Source: Nemophila menziesii (taxonomy: Eukaryota; Streptophyta; Magnoliopsida; Boraginales; Hydrophyllaceae). Taken from it: 64,000 bases of DNA. Within the stretch, counting starts at the first letter, position 1. Each line of letters begins with the position of its first letter. Shown one piece after another: positions 36,401 through 48,378 of this stretch. Made by a program: the position numbers and the translations under genes. The stretch spans positions 11,764,001-11,828,000 of the forward strand of contig JARWIR010000014.1 of assembly GCA_029959085.1 (NCBI GenBank), written 5' to 3'. The notes under the pieces were generated by a model. The model did not search any database. It was not told the origin of the DNA and worked only from the letters and a program-made list of their open reading frames with translations.

Positions 36401-39400
36401 GGCTGAATGTTACGGTTGGTATAACCCTAACGGACCCAAAATACGATATCCTAAAATAGTATATTAAAAACAACCTAAAATTCAACAAAACACATATCAA
36501 AACGTAAAATAGATCATCTTAGATGGCGAAGTTATGTGTCGGTCCCAGAAGGTCCAACGCACTCAAAAAACATATATTATGTCCCCCATTATGAAAAAGT
36601 ATGTGTAAGTTACCGAAAATCCTCCTGGAACTTCGAAAACCTTAAAAACGGTTTGCAGAGTGTTTGCATGAAAGAAACAAGCCAAAATCTTCACGTTATT
36701 ATCCTTTCCATGGTTAGGTTAGTGATTAAGGTTTTAGGATTAGGGTATAGGGTTTAGTATTTAAGGTTTGGGGTTTGTGGTTTATTGTTAGAGTTTATGG
36801 TTAGTATTTAGGGCATATGGTGATGGATTAGGTATATGTTATAAGGTTAGGGTTTTGGGTTTATGGTTTAGGGTATAACGTTAGAGACTTTAGAAATTAG
36901 GGCTGAATGTTACGGTTGGTATAACCCTAACGGACCCAAAATACGATATCCTAAAATAGTATATTAAAAACAACCGAAAATTCAACAAAACACATCTCAA
37001 AACGTAAAATAGATCATCTTAGATGGCGAAGTTATGTGTCGGTCCCAGAAGGTCCAACGCACTCAAAAAACATATATTATGTCCCCCATTATGAAAAAGT
37101 ATGCGAAAGTTACCGAAAATCCTCCTGGAACTTCGAAAACCTTAAAAACGGTTTGCAGAGTGTTTGCATGAAAGAAACAAGCCAAAATCTTCACGTTATT
37201 ATCCTTTCCATAGTTAGGGTTAGTGATTAAGGTTTTGGGATTAGGGTATAGGGTTTAGTATTTAGGGTTTGGGGTTTGTGGTTTATTGTTAGAGTTTATG
37301 GTTAGTATTTAGGTCATACGGTGATGGATTAGTTATAGGTTATAAGGTAAAGGTTTTGTTTTTATGGTTTAGGGTTTAACGTTAGAGACTTTAGAAATTA
37401 GGGGTGAATGTTACGGTTGTTATAACCCTAAAGGACCCAAAATACGATATCCTAAAATTGTATAATAAATACAACCTAAAAGTCAACAAAACACACTCAA
37501 AACGTAAAACAGATCATCTTAGATGGCGAAGCTATGTGTCGGTCCTAGAAGGCCCAACGCACTCAAAAAACATATATTATGTGCCCCATTCTGAAAAAAT
37601 ATGCGAAAGTTACCGAAAATCCTCCCAGGAATATCGAAAACCATAAAACCGGATTGCAGAGTGTTTGGATGAAAGAAACAAGACAAAATCTTCATGTTAT
37701 TATCCTTTCCATGGTTAGGGTTAGTGATTAAGGTTTTGGGATTAGGTTATAGGGTTTAGTATTTAGGGTTTGGGGTTTGTGGTTTATTTTTAGAGTTTAT
37801 GGTTAGTATTTAGGTCATACGGTGATGGATTAGTTATAGGTTATAAGGTAAAGGTTTTGTGTTTATGGTTTAGGGTATAACGTTAGAGTCTTTAGAAATT
37901 AGGGTTGAATGTTACGGTTGGTATAACCCTAACGGACCCAAAATACGATATCCTAAAATAGTATATTAAAAACAGCCTAAAAGTCAACAAAACACATCTC
38001 AAAACGTAAAACAGATCATCTTAGATGGCGAAGCTATTTGTCGGTCCTAGAAGGCCCAACGCACTCAAAAAAACATACATTATGTGCCCCATTCTGAGAA
38101 AGTATGCGAAAGTTAGCGAAAAATCCTCCTGGGAACTTCGAAAATCTTAAAAACGGTTTGCAGTGTGTTTGGATGATAGAAACAAGCCAAAATCTTCACG
38201 TTATTATCTTTTCCACGGTTAGGGTTAGTGATTAAGGTTTTGGGATTAGGGTATAGGGTTTAGTATTTAGGGTTTGGGGTTTGTGGTTTATTGTTAGTAT
38301 TTAGGGCATATGGTGATGGATTAGGTATATGTTATAAGGTTAGGGTTTTGGGTTTATGGTTTAGGGTATAACGTTAGAGACTTTAGAAATTAGGGCTGAA
38401 TGTTACGGTTGGTATAACCCTAACGGACCCAAAATACGATATCCTAAAATAGTATATTAAAAACAACCTAAAATTCAACAAAACACATCTCAAAACGTAA
38501 AATAGATCATCTTAGATGGCGAAGTTATGTGTCGGTCCCAGAAGGTCCAACGCACTCAAAAAACATATATTATGTCCCCCATTATGAAAAAGTATGCGAA
38601 AGTTACCGAAAATCCTCCTAGAACTTCGAAAACCTTAAAAACGGTTTGTAGAGTGTTTGCATGAAAGAAACAAGCCAAAATCTTCACGTTATTATCCTTT
38701 CCATGGTTAGGTTAGTGATTAAGGTTTTAGGATTAGGGTATAGGGTTTAGTATTTAAGGTTTGGGGTTTGTGGTTTATTGTTAGAGTTTATGGTTAGTAT
38801 TTAGGGCATATGGTGATGGATAAGGTATATGTTATAAGGTTAGGGTTTTGGGTTTATGGTTTAGGGTATAACGTTAGAGACTTTAGAAATTAGGGCTGAA
38901 TGTTACGGTTGGTATAACCCTAACGGACCCAAAATACGATATCCTAAAATAGTATATTAAAAACAACCTAAAATTCAACAAAACACATCTCAAAACGTAA
39001 AATAGATCATCTTAGATGGCGAAGTTATGTGTCGGTCCCAGAAGGTCCAACGCACTCAAAAAACATATATTATGTCCCCCATTATGAAAAAGTATGCGAA
39101 AGTTACCGAAAATCCTCCTGGAACTTCGAAAACCTTAAAAACGGTTTGCAGAGTGTTTGCATGAAAGAAACAAGCCAAAATCTTCACGTTATTATCCTTT
39201 CCATAGTTAGGGTTAGTGATTAAGGTTTTGGGATTAGGGTATAGGGTTTAGTATTTAGGGTTTGGGGTTTGTGGTTTATTGTTAGAGTTTATGGTTAGTA
39301 TTTAGGTCATACGGTGATGGATTAGTTATAGGTTATAAGGTAAAGGTTTTGTGTTTATGGTTTAGGGTTTAACGTTAGAGACTTTAGAAATTAGGGGTGA

Positions 39401-39906
39401 ATGTTACGGTTGTTATAACCCTAAAGGACCCAAAATACGATATCCTAAAATTGTATAATAAATACAACCTAAAAGTCAACAAAACACACTCAAAACGTAA
39501 AACAGATCATCTTAGATGGCGAAGCTATGTGTCGGTCCTAGAAGGCCCAACGCACTCAAAAAACATATATTATGTGCCCCATTCTGAAAAAATATGCGAA
39601 AGTTACCGAAAATCCTCCCAGGAATATCGAAAACCATAAAACCGGTTTGCAGAGTGTTTGGATGAAAGAAACAAGACAAAATCTTCATGTTATTATCCTT
39701 TCCATGGTTAGGGTTAGTGATTAAGGTTTTGGGATTAGGTTATAGGGTTTAGTATTTAGGGTTTGGGGTTTGTGGTTTATTTTTAGAGTTTATGGTTAGT
39801 ATTTAGGTCATACGGTGATGGATTAGTTATAGGTTATAAGGTAAAGGTTTTGTGTTTATGGTTTAGGGTATAACGTTAGAGTCTTTAGAAATTAGGGTTG
39901 AATGTT
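31937..39906 (+). repeat. Adjacent tandem duplication of an 8-mer (two tetramers), offset 3985
   Basis: About 31.94-35.92 kb is followed by its copy 35.92-39.91 kb. Shared markers include gtgtaagttacc (32427 and 36412 units), caaccgaaaattc (32927 and 36912), aaaccggattg (33428 and 37413), ttccacggttag (33929 and 37914) and gatggataagg (34420 and 38405). The 5' end of the unit at 35922 has aaaaatagcc, as does 39907 but not 31937, so the true joint probably lies some tens of bases inside these B units. Confidence 0.88.
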
Positions 39907-42900
39907 ACGGTTGGTATAACCCTAACGGACCCAAAATACGATATCCTAAAATAGTATATTAAAAATAGCCTAAAAGTCAACAAAACACATCTCAAAACGT
40001 AAAACAGATCATCTTAGATGGCGAAGCTATTTGTCGGTCCTAGAAGGCCCAACGCACTCAAAAAAACATACATTATGTGCCCCATTCTGAGAAAGTATGC
40101 GAAAGTTTGCGAAAAATCCTCCTGGGAACTTCGAAAATCTTAAAAACGGTTTGCAGTGTGTTTGGATGATAGAAACAAGCCAAAATCTTCACGTTATTAT
40201 CTTTTCCATGGTTAGGGTTAGTGATTAAGGTTTTGGGATTAGGGTATAGGGTTTAGTATTTAGGGTTTGGGGTTTGTGGTTTATTGTTAGTATTTAGGGC
40301 ATATGGTGATGGATTAGGTATATGTTATAAGGTTAGGGTTTTGGGTTTATGGTTTAGGGTATAACGTTAGAGACTTTAGAAATTAGGGCTGAATGTTACG
40401 GTTGGTATAACCCTAACGGACCCAAAATACGATATCCTAAAATAGTATATTAAAAACAACCTAAAATTCAACAAAACACATCTCAAAACGTAAAATAGAT
40501 CATCTTAGATGGCGAAGTTATGTGTCTGTCCCAGAAGGTCCAACGCACTCAAAAAACATATATTATGTCCCCCATTATGAAAAAGTATGCGAAAGTTACC
40601 GAAAATCCTCCTGGAACTTCGAAAACCTTAAAAACGGTTTGTAGAGTGTTTGCATGAAAGAAACAAGCCAAAATCTTCACGTTATTATCCTTTCCATGGT
40701 TAGGTTAGTGATTAAGGTTTTAGGATTAGGGTATAGGGTTTAGTATTTAAGGTTTGGGGTTTGTGGTTTATTGTTAGAGTTTATGGTTAGTATTTAGGGC
40801 ATATGGTGATGGATTAGGTATATGTTATAAGGTTAGGGTTTTGGGTTTATGGTTTAGGGTATAACGTTAGAGACTTTAGAAATTAGGGCTGAATGTTACG
40901 GTTGGTATAACCCTAACGGACCCAAAATACGATATCCTAAAATAGCATATTAAAAACAACCTAAAATTCAACAAAACACATCTCAAAACGTAAAATAGAT
41001 CATCTTAGATGGCGAAGTTATGTGTCGGTCCCAGAAGGTCCAACGCACTCAAAAAACATATATTATGTCCCCCATTATGAAAAAGTATGCGAAAGTTACC
41101 GAAAATCCTCCTGGAACTTCGAAAACCTTAAAAACGGTTTGCAGAGTGTTTGCATGAAAGAAACAAGCCAAAATCTTCACGTTATTATCCTTTCCATAGT
41201 TAGGGTTAGTGATTAAGGTTTTGGGATTAGGGTATAGGGTTTAGTATTTAGGGTTTGGGGTTTGTGGTTTATTGTTAGAGTTTATGGTTAGTATTTAGGT
41301 CATACGGTGATGGATTAGTTATAGGTTATAAGGTAAAGGTTTTGTGTTTATGGTTTAGGGTTTAACGTTAGAGACTTTAGAAATTAGGGGTGAATGTTAC
41401 GGTTGTTATAACCCTAAAGGACCCAAAATACGATATCCTAAAATTGTATAATAAATACAACCTAAAAGTCAACAAAACAAACTCAAAACGTAAAACAGAT
41501 CATCTTAGATGGCGAAGCTATGTGTCGGTCCTAGAAGGCCCAACGCACTCAAAAAACATATATTATGTGCCCCATTCTGAAAAAATATGCGAAAGTTACC
41601 AAAAATCCTCCCAGGAATATCGAAAACCATAAAAACGGTTCGCAGAGTGTTTGGATGAAAGAAACAAGACAAAATCTTCATGTTATTATCCTTTCCATGG
41701 TTAGGGTTAGTGATTAAGGTTTTGGGATTAGGTTATACGGTTTAGTATTTAGGGTTTGGGGTTTGTGGTTTATTTTTAGAGTTTATGGTTAGTATTTAGG
41801 TCATACGGTGATGGATTAGGTATAGGTTATAAGGTAAAGGTTTTGTGTTTGTGGTTTAGGGTATAACGTTAGAGTCTTTAGAAATTAGGGTTGAATGTTA
41901 CGGTTGGTATAACCCTAACGGACCCAAAATACGATATCCTAAAATAGTATATTAAAAACAGCCTAAAAGTCAACAAAACACATCTCAAAACGTAAAACAG
42001 ATCATCTTAGATGGCGAAGCTATTTGTCGGTCCTAGAAGGCCCAACGCACTCAAAAAAACATACATTATGTGCCCCATTCTGAGAAAGTATGCGAAAGTT
42101 AGCGAAAAATCCTCCTGGGAACTTCGAAAATCTTAAAAACGGTTTGCAGTGTGTTTGGATGATAGAAACAAGCCAAAATCTTCACGTTATTATCTTTTCC
42201 ATGGTTAGGGTTAGTGATTAAGGTTTTGGGATTAGGGTATAGGGTTTAGTATTTAGGGTTTGGGGTTTGGGGTTTATTGTTAGTATTTAGGGCATATGGT
42301 GATGGATTAGGTATATGTTATAAGGTTAGGGTTTTGGGTTTATGGTTTAGGGTATAACGTTAGAGACTTTAGAAATTAGGGCTGAATGTTACGGTTGGTA
42401 TAACCCTAACGGACCCAAAATACGATATCCTAAAATAGTATATTAAAAACAACCTAAAATTCAACAAAACACATATCAAAACGTAAAATAGATCATCTTA
42501 GATGGCGAAGTTATTTGTCGGTCCCAGAAGGTCCAACGCACTCAAAAAACATATATTATGTCCCCCATTATGAAAAAGTATGCGAAAGTTACCGAAAATC
42601 CTCCTGGAACTTCGAAAACCTTAAAAACGGTTTGTAGAGTGTTTGCATGAAAGAAACAAGCCAAAATCTTCACGTTATTATCCTTTCCATGGTTAGGTTA
42701 GTGATTAAGGTTTTAGGATTAGGGTATAGGGTTTAGTATTTAAGGTTTGGGGTTTGTGGTTTATTGTTAGAGTTTATGGTTAGTATTTAGGGCATATGGT
42801 GATGGATTAGGTATATGTTATAAGGTTAGGGTTTTGGGTTTATGGTTTAGGGTATAACGTTAGAGACTTTAGAAATTAGGGCTGAATGTTACGGTTGGTA

Positions 42901-45383
42901 TAACCCTAACGGACCCAAAATACGATATCCTAAAATAGCATATTAAAAACAACCTAAAATTCAATAAAACACATCTCAAAACGTAAAATAGATCATCTTA
43001 GATGGCGAAGTTATGTGTCGGTCCCAGAAGGTCCAACGCACTCAAAAAACATATATTATGTCCCCCATTATGAAAAAGTATGCGAAAGTTACCGAAAATC
43101 CTCCTGGAACTTCGAAAACCTTAAAAACGGTTTGCAGAGTGTTTGCATGAAAGAAACAAGCCAAAATCTTCACGTTATTATCCTTTCCATAGTTAGGGTT
43201 AGTGATTAAGGTTTTGGGATTAGGGTATAGGGTTTAGTATTTAGGGTTTGGGGTTTGTGGTTTATTGTTATAGTTTATGGTTAGTATTTAGGTCATACGG
43301 TGATGGATTAGTTATAGGTTATAAGGTAAAGGTTTTGTGTTTATGGTTTAGGGTTTAACGTTAGAGACTTTAGAAATTAGGGTTGAATGTTACGGTTGTT
43401 ATAACCCTAAAGGACCCAAAATACGATATCCTAAAATTGTATAATAAATACAACCTAAAAGTCAACAAAACACACTCAAAACGTAAAACAGATCATCTTA
43501 GATGGCGAAGCTATGTGTCGGTCCTAGAAGGCCCAACTCACTCAAAAAACATATATTATGTGCCCCATTCTGAAAAAATATGCGAAAGTTAACGAAAATC
43601 CTCCCAGGAATATCGAAAACCATAAAAACGGTTTGCAGAGTGTTTGGATGAAAGAAACAAGACTAAATCTTCATGTTATTATCCTTTCCATGGTTAGGGT
43701 TAGTGATTAAGGTTTTGGGATTAGGTTATAGGGTTTAGTATTTAGGGTTTGGGGTTTGTGGTTTATTTTTAGAGTTTATGGTTAGTATTTAGGTCATACG
43801 GTGATGGATTAGTTATAGGTTATAAGGTAAAGGTTTTGTGTTTATGGTTTAGGGTATAACGTTAGAGTCTTTAGAAATTAGGGTTGAATGTTACGGTTGG
43901 TATAACCCTAACGGACCCAAAATACGATATCCTAAAATAGTATATTAAAAACAGCCTAAAAGTCAACAAAACACATCTCAAAACGTAAAACAGATCATCT
44001 TAGATGGCGAAGCTATTTGTCGGTCCTAGAAGGCCCAACGCACTCAAAAAACATACATTATGTGCCCCATTCTGAGAAAGTATGCGAAAGTTAGCGAAAA
44101 ATCCTCCTGGGAACTTCGAAAATCTTAAAAACGGTTTGCAGTGTGTTTGGATGATAGAAACAAGCCAAAATCTTCACGTTATTATCTTTTCCATGGTTAG
44201 GGTTAGTGATTAAGGTTTTGGGATTAGGGTATAGGGTTTAGTATTTAGGGTTTGGGGTTTGTGGTTTATTGTTAGTATTTAGGGCATATGGTGATGGATT
44301 AGGTATATGTTATAAGGTTAGGGTTTTGGGTTTATGGTTTAGGGTATAACGTTAGAGACTTTAGAAATTAGGGCTGAATGTTACGGTTGGTATAACCCTA
44401 ACGGACCCAAAATACGATATCCTAAAATAGTATATTAAAAACAACCTAAAATTCAACAAAACACATCTCAAAACGTAAAATAGATCATCTTAGATGGCGA
44501 AGTTATGTGTCGGTCCCAGAAGGTCCAACGCACTCAAAAAACATATATTATGTCCCCCATTATGAAAAAGTATGCGAAAGTTACCGAAAATCCTCCTGGA
44601 ACTTCGAAAACCTTAAAAACGGTTTGCAGAGTGTTTGCATGAAAGAAACAAGCCAAAATCTTCACGTTATTATCCTTTCCATGGTTAGGTTAGTGATTAA
44701 GGTTTTAGGATTAGGGTATAGGGTTTAGTATTTAAGGTTTGGGGTTTGTGGTTTATTGTTAGAGTTTATGGTTAGTATTTAGGGCATATGGTGATAGATT
44801 AGGTATATGTTATAAGGTTAGGGTTTTGGGTTTATGGTTTAGGGTATAACGTTAGAGACTTTAGAAATTAGGGCTGAATGTTACGGTTGGTATAACCCTA
44901 ACGGACCCAAAATACGATATCCTAAAATAGTATATTAAAAACAACCTAAAATTCAACAAAACACATCTCAAAACGTAAAATAGATCATCTTAGATGGCGA
45001 AGTTATGTGTCGGTCCCAGAAGGTCCAACGCACTCAAAAAACATATATTATGTCCCCCATTATGAAAAAGTATGCGAAAGTTACCGAAAATCCTCCTGGA
45101 ACTTCGAAAACCTTAAAAACGGTTTGCAGAGTGTTTGCATGAAAGAAAGAAGCCAAAATCTTCACGTTATTATCCTTTCCATAGTTAGGGTTAGTGATTA
45201 AGGTTTTGGGATTAGGGTATAGGGTTTAGTATTTAGGGTTTGGGGTTTGTGGTTTATTGTTAGAGTTTATAGTTAGTATTTAGGTCATACGGTGATGGAT
45301 TAGTTATAGGTTATAAGGTAAAGGTTTTGTGTTTATGGTTTAGGGTTTAACGTTAGAGACTTTAAAAATTAGGGTTGAATGTT
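33428..45383 (+). repeat. Regular A-B-C-D tetramer higher-order repeat, six copies (~1.99 kb)
   Basis: Tetramers start at 33428, 35421, 37413, 39406, 41399 and 43392, with lengths of 1993, 1992, 1993, 1993, 1993 and 1992 bp. Within each, unit lengths are 501 (A), 490 or 491 (B), 500 (C) and 501 (D2). The one-base alternation comes from actcaaaaaacat versus actcaaaaaaacat in the B unit. B has a B-type core with a C-like 3' arm lacking 13 bp. Markers such as aaaccggattg, cctagaacttcg, gatggataagg and gtgtaagttacc alternate between tetramers and reveal an 8-mer copying step. Confidence 0.95.
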
Positions 45384-46377
45384 ACGGTTGTTATAACCCT
45401 AAAGGACCCAAAATACGATATCCTAAAATTGTATAATAAATACAACTTAAAAGTCAACAACAAAACACACTCAAAACGTAAAACAGATCATCTTAGATGG
45501 CGAAGCTATGTGTCGGTCCTAGAAGGCCCAACGCACTCAATAAACATATATTATGTGCCCCATTCTAAAAAAATATGCGAAAGTTACCGAAAATCCTCCC
45601 AGGAATATCGAAAACCATAAAAACGGTTTGCAGAGTGTTTGGATGAAAGAAACAAGACAAAATCTTCATGTTATTATCCTTTCCATGGTTAGGGTTAGTG
45701 ATTAAGGTTTTGGGATTAGGTTATAGGGTTTAGTATTTAGGGTTTGGGGTTTGTGGTTTATTTTTAGAGTTTATGGTTAGTATTTAGGTCATACGGTGAT
45801 GGATTAGTTATAGGTTATAAGGTAAAGGTTTTGTGTTTATGGTTTAGGGTATAACGTTAGAGTCTTTAGAAATTAGGGTTGAATGTTACGGTTGGTATAA
45901 CCCTAACGGACCCTAAATACGATATCCTAAAATAGTATATTAAAAACAGCCTAAAAGTCAACAAAACACATCTCAAAACGTAAAACAGATCATCTTAGAT
46001 GGCGAAGCTATTTGTCGGTCCTAAAAGGCCCAACGCACTCAAAAAACATACATTATGTGCCCAATTCTGAGAAAGTATGCGAAAGTTAGCGAAAAATCCT
46101 CCTGGGAACTTCGAAAATCTTAAAAACGGTTTGCAGTGTGTTTGGATGATAGAAACAAGCCAAAATCTTCACGTTATTATCTTTTCCATGGTTAGGGTTA
46201 GTGATTAAGGTTTTGGGATTAGGGTATAGGGTTTAGTATTTAGGGTTTGGGGTTTGTGGTTTATTGTTAGTATTTAGGGCATATGGTGATGGATTAGGTA
46301 TATGTTATAAGGTTAGGGTTTTGGGTTTATGGTTTAGGGTATAACGTTAGAGACTTTAGAAATTAGGGCTGAATGTT
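40898..46377 (+). repeat. Left copy of a long-range duplication (right copy 55984-60976)
   Basis: Units at 40898, 41399, 41900, 42391, 42891, 43392 and 43893 correspond to 55984, 56485, 56986, 57477, 57977, 58478 and 58979, offset 15,086. Shared markers are atagcatatt, caaaacaaactc, acggttcgcag, tttggggtttggggtttatt and acatatcaaaacg. Farther right the offset becomes 14,586 because the C unit at 44383 has no partner; the D and A units at 44883 and 45384 then match 59469 and 59970. Confidence 0.8.
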
Positions 46378-48378
46378 ACGGTTGGTATAACCCTAACGGA
46401 CCCAAAATACGATATCCTAAAATAGTATATTAAAAACAACCTAAAATTCAACAAAACACATCTCAAAACGTAAAATAGATCATCTTAGATGGCGAAGTTA
46501 TGTGTCGGTCCCAGAAGGTCCAACGCACTCAAAAAACATATATTATGTCCCCCATTATGAAAAAGTATGCGAAAGTTACCGAAAATCCTCCTGGAACTTC
46601 GAAAACCTTAAAAACGGTTTGCAGAGTGTTTGCATGAAAGAAACAAGCCAAAATCTTCACGTTATTATCCTTTCCATGGTTAGGTTAGTGATTAAGGTTT
46701 TAGGATTAGGGTATAGGGTTTAGTATTTAAGGTTTGGGGTTTGTGGTTTATTGTTAGAGTTTATGGTTAGTATTTAGGGCATATGGTGATGGATTAGGTA
46801 TATGTTATAAGGTTAGGGTTTTGGGTTTATGGTTTAGGGTATAACGTTAGAGACTTTAGAAATTAGGGCTGAATGTTACGGTTGGTATAACCCTAACGGA
46901 CCCAAAATACGATATCCTAAAATAGTATATTAAAAACAACCTAAAATTCAACAAAACACATCTCAAAACGTAAAATAGATCATCTTAGATGGCGAAGTTA
47001 TGTGTCGGTCCCAGAAGGTCCAACGCACTCAAAAAACATATATTATGTCCCCCATTATGAAAAAGTATGCGAAAGTTACCGAAAATCCTCCTGGAACTTC
47101 GAAAACCTTAAAAACGGTTTGTAGAGTGTTTGCATGAAAGAAACAAGCCAAAATCTTCACGTTATTATCCTTTCCATGGTTAGGTTAGTGATTAAGGTTT
47201 TAGGATTAGGGTATAGGGTTTAGTATTTAAGGTTTGGGGTTTGTGGTTTATTGTTAGAGTTTATGGTTAGTATTTAGGGCATATGGTGATGGATTAGGTA
47301 TATGTTATAAGGTTAGGGTTTTGGGTTTATGGTTTAGGGTATAACGTTAAAGACTTTAGAAATTAGGGCTGAATGTTACGGTTGGTATAACCCTAACGGA
47401 CCCAAAATACGATATCCTAAAATAGTATATTAAAAACAACCTAAAATTCAACAAAACACATCTCAAAACGTAAAATAGATCATCTTAGATGGCGAAGTTA
47501 TGTGTCGGTCCCAGAAGGTCCAACGCACTCAAAAAACATATATTATGTCCCCCATTATGAAAAAGTATGCGAAAGTTACCGAAAATCCTCCTGGAACTTC
47601 GAAAACCTTAAAAACGGTTTGCAGAGTGTTTGCATGAAAGAAACAAGCCAAAATCTTCACGTTATTATCCTTTCCATGGTTAGGTTAGTGATTAAGGTTT
47701 TAGGATTAGGGTATAGGGTTTAGTATTTAAGGTTTGGGGTTTGTGGTTTATTGTTAGAGTTTATGGTTAGTATTTAGAGCATATGGTGATGGATTAGGTA
47801 TATGTTATAAGGTTAGGGTTTTGGGTTTATGGTTTAGGGTATAACGTTAAAGACTTTAGAAATTAGGGCTGAATGTTACGGTTGGTATAACCCTAACGGA
47901 CCCAAAATACGATATCCTAAAATAGTATATTAAAAACAACCTAAAATTAAACAAAACACATCTCAAAACGTAAAATAGATCATCTTAGATGGCGAAGTTA
48001 TGTGTCAGTCCCAGAAGGTCCAACGCACTCAAAAAACATATATTATGTCCCCCATTATGAAAAAGTATGCGAAAGTTACCGAAAATCCTCCTGGAACTTC
48101 GAAAACCTTAAAAACGGTTTGCAGAGTGTTTGCATGAAAGAAAGAAGCCAAAATCTTCACGTTATTATCCTTTCCATAGTTAGGGTTAGTGATTAAGGTT
48201 TTGGGATTAGGGTATAGGGTTTAGTATTTAGGGTTTGGGGTTTGTGGTTTATTGTTAGAGTTTATAGTTAGTATTTAGGTCATACGGTGATGGATTAGTT
48301 ATAGGTTATAAGGTAAAGGTTTTGTGTTTATGGTTTAGGGTTTAACGTTAGAGACTTTAAAAATTAGGGTTGAATGTT
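45384..48378 (+). repeat. Higher-order block: hexamer A-B-C-C-C-D2
   Basis: Monomers start at 45384, 45888, 46378, 46878, 47378 and 47878. It equals the tetramer with two additional C units. The A unit is 504 bp with a CAA insertion (tcaacaacaaaac) and also has actcaataaac and cattctaaaaaaat. The C units at 46878 and 47378 share aacgttaaagac, consistent with single-monomer duplication. Confidence 0.93.
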
